A DNA stretch of 33,351 nt from assembly GCA_001783515.1 (NCBI GenBank), contig MFMN01000013.1, forward strand, positions 1 through 33,351, given 5' to 3'. The notes under the pieces were generated by a model, which saw only the letters and a program-made list of their open reading frames with translations, searched no databases and had not been told where the DNA came from. Position numbers and translations under genes: made by a program. This stretch comes from Candidatus Kaiserbacteria bacterium RIFCSPLOWO2_12_FULL_50_10. Lineage in GTDB: Bacteria; Patescibacteriota; Minisyncoccia; Phycocordibacterales; UBA918. Below are positions 26,589 through 33,351 of the stretch, piece after piece (position 1 is the first letter of the stretch; the number at the start of each line of letters is the position of its first letter).

Positions 26589-28193
26589 ATGTTCTTCGAA
26601 GCGCAAAAAAATGTTGTTCAAAATGTTGGGATAGGGTTGTTCCTCCTTCAGATTATTCTTCTCGCCCTTCTGCCGCAGAAAGGTTTTGCCGCGGCATATG
26701 ATTTTGCTGAGGTCTCGTATGTGGGCGCTGCGCTTTCTGTTGCTGCTGAGGACGCGGTGCCGTTCGGTATGCTTTTTGACAACACGGGCACGAAACTTTA
26801 TGTGCTCGGCACAACAGGAGATGATATTAGCGAATATGCACTCACTACACCATTCGACATTAGTACGGGCTCATTCACGCAAGTCGCACTTTCTGTTGCC
26901 GCACAAGAAGCGACGCCTGTAGCCATGGTGTATAACAACGACGGTACCAAACTCTATGTACTTGGTGCTAGCGGCGACTTTGTGGTTGAGTACGCACTTT
27001 CAACGCCGTACGACATTAGTACGGGCACCTATACAAAAATCGCCCTTCTGTTCTTGGCGCAGGAGACAAATCCCCGATCAATGCTCTATAACAACAACGG
27101 CACAAAATTATATCTTCTCGGTACGTCAGGCGATGATATTAATGAATATGCGCTCGCAACACCCTATGACATCAGCACCGGCACGTTCACCCAAGTTGCA
27201 CTTTCTGTCGCTACAGAAGACACCGCCCCTGCATCCATGATCTATAACGATGACGGTACGAAGCTCTACGTTGCTGGCGCAGGTACTGACGCGATATACG
27301 AATACACCCTCGCAACACCCTATGACATCAGCACCGGCACCGGGGTGCAATTGATACTTTTTGTTGCTTCAGAAGAAACCACCCCTACCGAGATAATGTT
27401 TAGTAATGACGGCACAAAGCTCTACATGCTCGGCACTTCCGCTGCAGACATTAAGGAATACACACTTGTGGCGCTTGACACGGAAAGTCCGAGTGTTGCG
27501 ATGACGACACCTGTGGACGGGGCGGTCATTTCAGGTGAAGTAGAGCTTACAGCGTCGGCAAGCGACGACGTTCAAGTGGTGTCACGACAATTTTATGTCA
27601 ATGGTGAGCAAGCAGGAAATGTAAGTGTGCGAGGGTCATTCAGAACCCTCTGGGATACAACAACCGTTACTGATGGAGTTAAAACGTTGGTGGCAGTTGC
27701 ACAGGATTCATCAGGAAACACTGCGACATCGACAGCGATTACGATAACCGTTCAAAATAACGCAGTAGAAGTAACCCCGGCACCATCGTCCCCAAAGAGC
27801 TCAGTTGTCGGTGGATACGACCCGGTAGCTCGCGCTGCGTATCTTGCGAAGCTGGGCGATACCATTGCGCTTCGCTCGCTTCTTGAACAGCGGCTTGCAA
27901 GTCTTATGTCGCAGCTCGCCGCGCTACAGCCTGCGAAAAAATCTGTAGCAGGAGTTTCTGTTACGGTATTTGCGCGAGAGTTCGGCATGCAAGATGAAGG
28001 TGATGATGTGCGAGCACTTCAGCAATACCTTGTGCAGAACGGCTACGCAATTCCGGCCGGTGCCACGGGCTACTTCGGCGGACAAACTCGCGATGCACTT
28101 ATTGCGTTACAGCACGCACACAACATCGAACCAGCTACTGGTCACTTTGGACCAAAGACGCGCTCATTTTTGAATAGCGTTAGCACAAGGTAA
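26589..28193 (+). CDS. Secreted protein: ~5 propeller-like 52-aa repeats, Ig-like domain, C-terminal peptidoglycan-binding domain
   Basis: Signal peptide-like N-terminus; repeats of (Y)NNDGTKLYVLGTSGDDIxEYALATPYDISTGT; Ig-like PSVAMTTPVDGAVISGEVELTASASDD; C-term DDVRALQQYLVQNGYAIPAGATGYFGGQTRDALIALQHAHNI. Confidence 0.85.
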   Translation: MFFEAQKNVVQNVGIGLFLLQIILLALLPQKGFAAAYDFAEVSYVGAALSVAAEDAVPFGMLFDNTGTKLYVLGTTGDDISEYALTTPFDISTGSFTQVALSVAAQEATPVAMVYNNDGTKLYVLGASGDFVVEYALSTPYDISTGTYTKIALLFLAQETNPRSMLYNNNGTKLYLLGTSGDDINEYALATPYDISTGTFTQVALSVATEDTAPASMIYNDDGTKLYVAGAGTDAIYEYTLATPYDISTGTGVQLILFVASEETTPTEIMFSNDGTKLYMLGTSAADIKEYTLVALDTESPSVAMTTPVDGAVISGEVELTASASDDVQVVSRQFYVNGEQAGNVSVRGSFRTLWDTTTVTDGVKTLVAVAQDSSGNTATSTAITITVQNNAVEVTPAPSSPKSSVVGGYDPVARAAYLAKLGDTIALRSLLEQRLASLMSQLAALQPAKKSVAGVSVTVFAREFGMQDEGDDVRALQQYLVQNGYAIPAGATGYFGGQTRDALIALQHAHNIEPATGHFGPKTRSFLNSVSTR

Positions 28194-28265
28194 CCGCACA
28201 GCGTCACTACGTACAAGCATCAAAAACGCTTGAATGTAGTGGCGTTTTGTGGTATGGTGACGCCA

Positions 28266-28345
28266 CGCGTAACAGATGCATTCATGCATTCGGGAGTAAC
28301 GGTGTACACATCTTGTACAGACCAGCTCCCACGCAATTATTACGC
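28266..28345 (+). ncRNA. Candidate structured 5' leader of the S14-S8-L6... operon
   Basis: Nested pairing GCGTAA/TTACGC, GGGAG/CTCCC, GGT/ACC, GTACA/TGTAC; followed by hairpin CTTTCTTCA-gttta-TGAAGAAAG (28345-28367). Confidence 0.4.
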
Positions 28346-28388
28346 TTTCTTCAGTTTATGAAGAAAGTCTCTAACATACATCATTGTC

Positions 28389-28574
28389 ATGGCACGATTG
28401 TCATTGAAAGTGAAGGCTGAGCGTGAACCAAAGTTCGCGTCTCGCGTTGTACGTCGCTGCCACAAGTGCGGTCGTCGTCACGGCTACCTTCGCGATTTCG
28501 ACCTTTGTCGTATTTGTTTCCGCGAGGAAGCACTCAAGGGTCATTTACCAGGTGTTAAGAAGGCAAGTTGGTAA
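28389..28574 (+). CDS. rpsN: 30S ribosomal protein S14, zinc-binding type
   Basis: [39 protein letters not shown]. Confidence 0.95.
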   Translation: MARLSLKVKAEREPKFASRVVRRCHKCGRRHGYLRDFDLCRICFREEALKGHLPGVKKASW

Positions 28575-28578
28575 TTCT

Positions 28579-28971
28579 ATGGTTAACGATCCAATTTCAG
28601 ACCTTATCATCCGCATCAAAAACGCAGGCATGGTTTCGAAGGCAGAAGTAGCACTTCCGTATTCGAAACTCAAGCATGCTGTTGCTGACACGATGGTCAA
28701 GGCCGGCTTTCTTACGAAGGCCGAAAAGCACGGCAAGTCTGTGCAGAAGGAACTCGTGGTCACGCTCAAGTATACCGAGCGCGGTCACGCAATTCACGAC
28801 GTCAAGCGAATCTCAAAACCAGGTCGCCGTTTGTACGTCAAAGCTGCGGATATTCATTCGTTCAAGTACGGTAAGGGAAGCCTTATCCTCTCGACACCGA
28901 AGGGTATCCTCACGGACAAGGAAGCGAAGGCTGCCAATGTCGGTGGAGAACAGCTCTTTACTATTTGGTAA
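28579..28971 (+). CDS. rpsH: 30S ribosomal protein S8
   Basis: MVNDPISDLIIRIKNAGM...STPKGILTDKEAKAANVGGEQLFTIW. Confidence 0.94.
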   Translation: MVNDPISDLIIRIKNAGMVSKAEVALPYSKLKHAVADTMVKAGFLTKAEKHGKSVQKELVVTLKYTERGHAIHDVKRISKPGRRLYVKAADIHSFKYGKGSLILSTPKGILTDKEAKAANVGGEQLFTIW

Positions 28972-28982
28972 TCATTCACAGT

Positions 28983-29519
28983 ATGTCACGTCTAGGAAAG
29001 AAGCCGATTGCAATTCCGAAGGGAGTTGAGGCAACTTTTGCAGAGGGAGTTCTCACTGTGAAAGGTCCAAAGGGTACCCTCGTTCGCCCGGTGCGCGAAG
29101 AAGAAATGCAGGTTGTCATTGCTGACGGCTTCATCACCTTCACGCCCAAGAACGAGACCAAGCTCGCATTTGCTCTCTGGGGTACCTACGCTGCACTCTT
29201 CCGCAATATGGTCAAGGGTGTTACCGAAGGCTTTGAGCGCAAGCTTGAAATCGAAGGTGTGGGATACCGTGCAGAGCTCGTAGGTGCAGACCTCAAGCTC
29301 CTCATGGGATACTCACATCCCGTTATGCTCAAGACTCCCGAAGGCATCAAGGTTGAAGTGGTTAAGAGCCTCATCACTCTTTCAGGTATCGACAAGGAAG
29401 CGCTTGGACAGCACGCTGCAAACATTCGCGCGGTACGTAAGCCAGAGCCATACAAGGGCAAGGGAATCCGATACCAGGGGGAATTCATTATCCGTAAACA
29501 GGGTAAGAAATCCGTCTAA
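28983..29519 (+). CDS. rplF: 50S ribosomal protein L6
   Basis: MSRLGKKPIAIPKGVEATFAEGVLTVKGPKG...EPYKGKGIRYQGE. Confidence 0.95.
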   Translation: MSRLGKKPIAIPKGVEATFAEGVLTVKGPKGTLVRPVREEEMQVVIADGFITFTPKNETKLAFALWGTYAALFRNMVKGVTEGFERKLEIEGVGYRAELVGADLKLLMGYSHPVMLKTPEGIKVEVVKSLITLSGIDKEALGQHAANIRAVRKPEPYKGKGIRYQGEFIIRKQGKKSV

Positions 29520-29527
29520 AACATTCT

Positions 29528-29636
29528 AAAATGAGCGCACTTGCATTTGCTTCAGACATTTTTCGACGCTCACCGTACATTTGGGTACGGCTCGGTCAAA
29601 AAATGTCCTCCAGCAAACGCAATTGCATCTCATTTT
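29528..29636. other. ~109-nt long imperfect hairpin between rplF and rplR
   Basis: AAAATGAG/CTCATTTT, TTGCATTTGCT/AGCAAACGCAA (1 mismatch), GACATTTTT/AAAAATGTC, GAC/GTC, CCGTAC/GTACGG. Confidence 0.85.
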
Positions 29637-29675
29637 GAAAGTTTTAGATTGTTCTAATCTATATTTTCTAAATAT

Positions 29676-30023
29676 ATGTCAACAGCAAAGAAAATTCTTA
29701 CCCGTGCGCAGCGCCACAAGCGTATCCGTGCACGCGTTGAAGGAACAGCAGCTCGCCCACGTCTCGCTGTATTTCGTTCGAACAAAGCGCTCTACGCGCA
29801 GGTTATCGACGACGTAGCAGGTAAGACACTCGCTGCGATTGATACTCGCAAGCTCGCAGGCGCAAAGCCTACTGAGCGCGCAGCATCAGCAGGTACTGCA
29901 ATTGCAGAAAAGGTAAAGGCGCTCGGCCTCGACACTATCGTGTTCGACCGCGGTGGCTTCGCCTACGCAGGTTCTATCGCCGCACTCGCAGACGCTGCGC
30001 GTGCAGCAGGACTTAAGTTCTAA
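29676..30023 (+). CDS. rplR: 50S ribosomal protein L18
   Basis: RAQRHKRIRARVEGTAARPRLAVFRSNKALYAQVIDD...DTIVFDRGGFAYAGSIAALADAARAAGLKF. Confidence 0.95.
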   Translation: MSTAKKILTRAQRHKRIRARVEGTAARPRLAVFRSNKALYAQVIDDVAGKTLAAIDTRKLAGAKPTERAASAGTAIAEKVKALGLDTIVFDRGGFAYAGSIAALADAARAAGLKF

Positions 30024-30051
30024 TAATTATTAACGATTCATCATATATAAT

Positions 30052-30708
30052 ATGACAGATGTACAGACTACAGAGTCAGCAGCACCGGTCGTAGCAGACG
30101 CTACACCAGTCGTGCCTGCTGCGAATGAAACGAAGACTGATGAACGAGGTGCTCGCGGAGGCTTCACTCGCGGCGCCCGTGGTCCCCGCACTGGCGGCGA
30201 CCGTGGCGCACGAGGTGGCGACCGTGGAGGCCGTGGACGTGGCGACCGAGGTGGTCGTGGCGGACGCGGAGACCGTCCTCGTCCAGAATTCGAACAGAAG
30301 ATGATCTCTATCCGTCGCGTAACGCGCGTTATGGCAGGAGGTCGTCGCTTCGCATTCTCTATCGCTATGGTTATTGGCGACAAGAAGGGCAAGGTAGGTG
30401 TTGGTATCGGTAAGGCAGGCGATGTGCAGGCTGCAACCGAAAAGGCTATCCGTGACGCAAAGCGCCACATGATCCTTGTACCACTCCAGAAGAACGGCTC
30501 AATCCGTCACGACGTGCAGGCAAAGGAATCATCAGCAGTGGTGATGATTAAGCCAGCTCCAGGTCGCGGACTTGTGGCAGGTGCTGCAGCACGTGTCGTC
30601 CTCGAACACGCAGGTGTCAAGGACGTAACGGCAAAGTTCCTCTCACGCACCAAGAATCAACTTAACAACGCTCGCGCAACTATTGAGGCGCTCAAGCAGC
30701 TTATCTAA
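30052..30708 (+). CDS. rpsE: 30S ribosomal protein S5 with RGG/RG-rich N-terminal extension
   Basis: FEQKMISIRRVTRVMAGGRRFAFSIAMVIGDKKGKVGVGIGKAGDV core. Confidence 0.95.
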   Translation: MTDVQTTESAAPVVADATPVVPAANETKTDERGARGGFTRGARGPRTGGDRGARGGDRGGRGRGDRGGRGGRGDRPRPEFEQKMISIRRVTRVMAGGRRFAFSIAMVIGDKKGKVGVGIGKAGDVQAATEKAIRDAKRHMILVPLQKNGSIRHDVQAKESSAVVMIKPAPGRGLVAGAAARVVLEHAGVKDVTAKFLSRTKNQLNNARATIEALKQLI

Positions 30709-30715
30709 TACGACT

Positions 30716-31165
30716 ATGCAACTTCACGAAGTAGTTCCATTCTACGCGCCGGTAGCGGCAAAGCGTATCGGTCGCGGCGGAAAGCGCGGCAAGACCTCAG
30801 GTAAGGGCGGCAAAGGACAGACAGCTCGCGCTGGCGCACGTCCTCGCCCAGAGATGCGTGACTTCATCAAGAAGCTTCCAAAGCTTCGTGGTCACGGTGT
30901 CAACCGCGCACGCGGTGTAAACAACGAGCGCAAGCTCTCGGAGGTAGTAAACCTCAGCGCTCTCTCAGCAGCTTTCAAGGCAGGTGAAATCGTTGATCCA
31001 AAGAACCTTGTCGCAAAGGGCCTCCTCGAGGTTCGCGCAGGCAAGACACCAATGGTGAAAATCCTTGGTACCGGTACCCTCGAACACAAGCTTACCTTCA
31101 AGAAGGTAACCGTGTCAGCGACCGCAAAAACAAAAATCGAAGCAGTCGGCGGAGAAATCCTCTAA
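30716..31165 (+). CDS. rplO: 50S ribosomal protein L15
   Basis: KRIGRGGKRGKTSGKGGKGQTARAGARPRPE... Confidence 0.94.
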   Translation: MQLHEVVPFYAPVAAKRIGRGGKRGKTSGKGGKGQTARAGARPRPEMRDFIKKLPKLRGHGVNRARGVNNERKLSEVVNLSALSAAFKAGEIVDPKNLVAKGLLEVRAGKTPMVKILGTGTLEHKLTFKKVTVSATAKTKIEAVGGEIL

Positions 31166-31178
31166 TTGCTTTCGAACG

Positions 31179-31210
31179 AAAATCACCTCCATTTATGGAG
31201 GTGATTTTTT
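31179..31210 (+). terminator. Intrinsic terminator after rplO
   Basis: AAAATCACCTCCA-TTTA-TGGAGGTGATTTTTT, 13-bp stem. Confidence 0.9.
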
Positions 31211-31226
31211 GTGGTAGAGTGCTGAC

Positions 31227-31631
31227 ATGGAAATAAAAAGTGGATACTACCGCATCAGTGTCAATGCGCTTATACTAAATGAAGAACGAGATAAGTTTTT
31301 AGTGTGTAAGAAAGCCAATGGGAATTGGGTGCTTCCCGGCGGCGGACTTGACTGGGGCGAGACGCCGCACGAGGGTATTGTGCGCGAGATTAAAGAAGAG
31401 ATGGTGTGTACCGTAACAAACGTTGCAGACAAGCCGTCCTACTTTTTAACCACCCCAAATAGAAACAAGGACCAGTGGGTTGCGAATGTTATATACGAAA
31501 CAGAGCTCGATAGTCTTGCATTTACCCCAACAGACGAATGTGTCGAGATAAAATTTATAAACAAGGATGATCTAACCTCACTTAATGTTCCTGAAAAACT
31601 TGAAAAGTTTGCGCACATGTTTAATTCTTAA
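31227..31631 (+). CDS. NUDIX hydrolase
   Basis: LPGGGLDWGETPHEGIVREIKEEM. Confidence 0.9.
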   Translation: MEIKSGYYRISVNALILNEERDKFLVCKKANGNWVLPGGGLDWGETPHEGIVREIKEEMVCTVTNVADKPSYFLTTPNRNKDQWVANVIYETELDSLAFTPTDECVEIKFINKDDLTSLNVPEKLEKFAHMFNS

Positions 31632-31683
31632 AATAAGCAACATATAGGCCTGCGAGACACACGTCGCCGGGCTTTTCTTTTGC

Positions 31684-31718
31684 TTGACAGAACTATACCT
31701 CTGTATATACTTCGGTAT
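31684..31718 (+). promoter_or_regulatory. TA-operon promoter TTGACA-16-TATACT, 7 nt before ATG, overlapping inverted repeat TATACC..GGTATA
   Basis: TTGACA 31684-31689, TATACT 31706-31711, ATG 31719. Confidence 0.7.
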
Positions 31719-31988
31719 ATGAACACGGCAACAATTCTCAACATAAAGACGAGCAAGAGTCTCAAGGAAGAGGCGAAAAACATTGCTTCGGAGCTGGGGC
31801 TTCCGCTCAGTACGGTGATTAATGCATTTCTGCGTCAGTTTGTCCGTGAGCGTTCGGTTACTTTTGATGCGAGGCTCACCCCAACACCATATCTCGAGCG
31901 CGTCATGGAAGAGGCGAGGCGTGAATACAAAGCGGGCGAATCAAAAAATGCAAAGGATTTTGTCGCTCATCTCAAATCGCTCGCCTAG
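31719..31988 (+). CDS. RelB/DinJ-family antitoxin
   Basis: TILNIKTSKSLKEEAKNIASELGLPLSTVINAFLRQFVRER (RHH), directly upstream of toxin. Confidence 0.85.
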   Translation: MNTATILNIKTSKSLKEEAKNIASELGLPLSTVINAFLRQFVRERSVTFDARLTPTPYLERVMEEARREYKAGESKNAKDFVAHLKSLA

Positions 31989-31989
31989 T

Positions 31990-32250
31990 ATGCGATACCT
32001 CACGTCGAAGCAGTTCGAAAAAGATTTTAGGAAACTTACGCCAACACTTCGGAACAAAGTTCTTGAGCGCATAGAGATTTTCATTACAAACCAACACGAC
32101 ACCCGCCTTCGAGTACATGCGCTAAAAGGCGAGTGGCATGGCTACTATAGTATTGATATCACGGGAGATATCCGTGCTGTGCATGTCTATATTGAAGAAG
32201 AAATCGTTCAGTTTATCGCAATCGGTACACATGGTCAGCTTTACAGATAA
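31990..32250 (+). CDS. YafQ/RelE-superfamily mRNA interferase toxin
   Basis: MRYLTSKQFEKDFRKLTPTLRNKVLERIEIFITN...LRVHALKGEWHGYYSIDITGDIRAVHVYIEEEIVQFIAIGTHGQLYR. Confidence 0.85.
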   Translation: MRYLTSKQFEKDFRKLTPTLRNKVLERIEIFITNQHDTRLRVHALKGEWHGYYSIDITGDIRAVHVYIEEEIVQFIAIGTHGQLYR

Positions 32251-32253
32251 TTT

Positions 32254-32279
32254 AAAAACTCAGAACGGTCTGAGTTTTT
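32254..32279. terminator. Intrinsic terminator between convergent genes
   Basis: AAAAACTCAGA-ACGG-TCTGAGTTTTT. Confidence 0.85.
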
Positions 32280-32285
32280 ATTTCA

Positions 32286-32612
32286 TTAATCAACACGTGT
32301 GGCGATTTCTTTTGCAAGAAGGCGCTTTTTATCGTAGTTCTTTTCTTCGGCAAACGTGGTGAGAAGCGTTTTGATTGCTTCAATTTCTTCCTGGTCGTTG
32401 TCCTCCTCGATGATGCCAAATCCAGAAAAATTACCACCGATACGATTGAATGCGTAGTCGAGTATTTCTATGTCGCCAGGCTCGAGTGATGCGGCAAGCT
32501 TCACGAGTGTTGAGTGAGGGAATTTCTCTTGCGCACTTGCAAGGTCGATGTTTTTTGAGACTTCTACGCGGGGTGCGGTTTGCTCGTTTCCAGGGGTGAT
32601 TCGTTCGTGCAT
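32286..32612 (-). CDS. Hypothetical acidic protein
   Basis: 108-aa ORF; TATACT exactly 6 nt upstream of ATG. Confidence 0.65.
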   Translation of the reverse strand: MHERITPGNEQTAPRVEVSKNIDLASAQEKFPHSTLVKLAASLEPGDIEILDYAFNRIGGNFSGFGIIEEDNDQEEIEAIKTLLTTFAEEKNYDKKRLLAKEIATRVD

Positions 32613-32654
32613 ACTAAGAGTATACGCGATATGACTAAAAAAGAAAGCGTGCGA

Positions 32655-33351
32655 TTACAGAGAAAGGCTACCGTTTGCGGCAAGGGTTTCGGTGTTCATG
32701 GATGCCTGTGCGAGGCGGGCGTGGCCGGAGAGGGCTATCATGATGGCGTTGTCGGTTGAGAGCGCTCTGTCGGGCAGATGGAGCGTGACGTCGGGGAACT
32801 CTTGTGTAATAAGGGTTTCAAATGCAGCGCGAATGTTGCTGTTTGCAGTGACGCCGCCGCCGAGGATGAGGGTTTGTGCATTGGTATGCATAAGTGCGCG
32901 AGTTGCTTTTTTGATAAGCACTTCCGTTGCTGCGTCTTCGAAGTCACGTGCGACAATTGCTCGTTCGTCGTCAGTTATTACTTTATCAAGGACGCGAGTG
33001 CGGACTGCTGTTTTAAGTCCTGAAAATGAGACATTAAAATCGGGAGTGTGGAGCATCGGGCGTGGAAGTGATGGGAGAAGGGGCGGGAGATTTTCTGCAC
33101 GGGCATGCGCGGCAAGGCGAGAGATTTCAGGGCCGCCAGGATAGGGAAGCCCGAGCATTCGTGCGGCTTTGTCGAAGGCTTCGCCGACAGCGTCATCGAG
33201 GGTGCTGCCGATTTTTTCATACGCAGCAAAATCCTTCATGAGAACAAATTCGGTATGTCCGCCAGAAATGAGGAGCGCAAGTGCGGGGAAGTGCATGGCG
33301 CCGAGGTGATTGCCTTCGAATACTGAGGAGAGAATGTGTCCCTCCATGTGG
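32655..33351 (-). CDS. tsaD: tRNA N6-adenosine threonylcarbamoyltransferase TsaD, C-terminal part (5' end beyond window)
   Basis: (H)MEGHILSSVFEG...LALLISGGHTEFVLM...LPYPGGPEISRLA...NVSFSGLKTAVR...LILGGGVTANSNIR...STDNAIMIALSG; frame open to window end. Confidence 0.93.
   Translation of the reverse strand, partial: HMEGHILSSVFEGNHLGAMHFPALALLISGGHTEFVLMKDFAAYEKIGSTLDDAVGEAFDKAARMLGLPYPGGPEISRLAAHARAENLPPLLPSLPRPMLHTPDFNVSFSGLKTAVRTRVLDKVITDDERAIVARDFEDAATEVLIKKATRALMHTNAQTLILGGGVTANSNIRAAFETLITQEFPDVTLHLPDRALSTDNAIMIALSGHARLAQASMNTETLAANGSLSL

Noticed and set aside
26724-27470. Regularly spaced tandem repeats, considered as CRISPR-like
   Set aside because: The repeats are in-frame protein repeats (156 bp) within one CDS, with no direct-repeat/unique-spacer pattern. 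No CRISPR array or cas genes seen.
28205-28249. Mutually exclusive hairpins (CACTAC..CAAGC/GCTTG..GTAGTG versus AAAACGC/GCGTTTT) after the propeller gene
   Set aside because: Probably a weak terminator region; lies upstream of the inferred S14 promoter, so a riboswitch/attenuator reading is not supported.
29581-29817. 78-aa plus-strand ORF starting in the rplF-rplR hairpin
   Set aside because: Runs out of frame into rplR; no homology or start signal.

Overview
GC-rich bacterial chromosome segment that looks like a Patescibacteria/CPR (Parcubacteria-like) genome. The taxonomic call is inference: reduced gene set, S5 directly followed by L15 with no L30 between, and short intergenic spacers. 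Housekeeping content: argS, a MurE-type ligase, ruvA, rpsT, tmk, msrB-msrA, a tsaD fragment, cold-shock protein, ABC-F ATPase, a tRNA-Arg with anticodon GCG, and an S14-S8-L6-L18-S5-L15 ribosomal block. Accessory content: (i) an AT-rich island (~6.3-12.76 kb) with a coiled-coil/TM protein, a 59-aa HTH protein missing from the ORF track, and type III Mod/Res genes; (ii) a RelB/YafQ-like toxin-antitoxin pair; (iii) a dispersed modular palindromic repeat family (63-bp units ending TTTGTCATCC[A/T]GGAGGGATCCAG plus a longer stem-loop variant) in at least five intergenic regions; (iv) a ~109-nt hairpin inside the ribosomal operon between L6 and L18. At least 13 genes have a -10-like hexamer exactly 6 nt upstream of the start codon, which suggests widespread leaderless transcription. 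All calls come from reading the sequence; no searches or folding programs were run.
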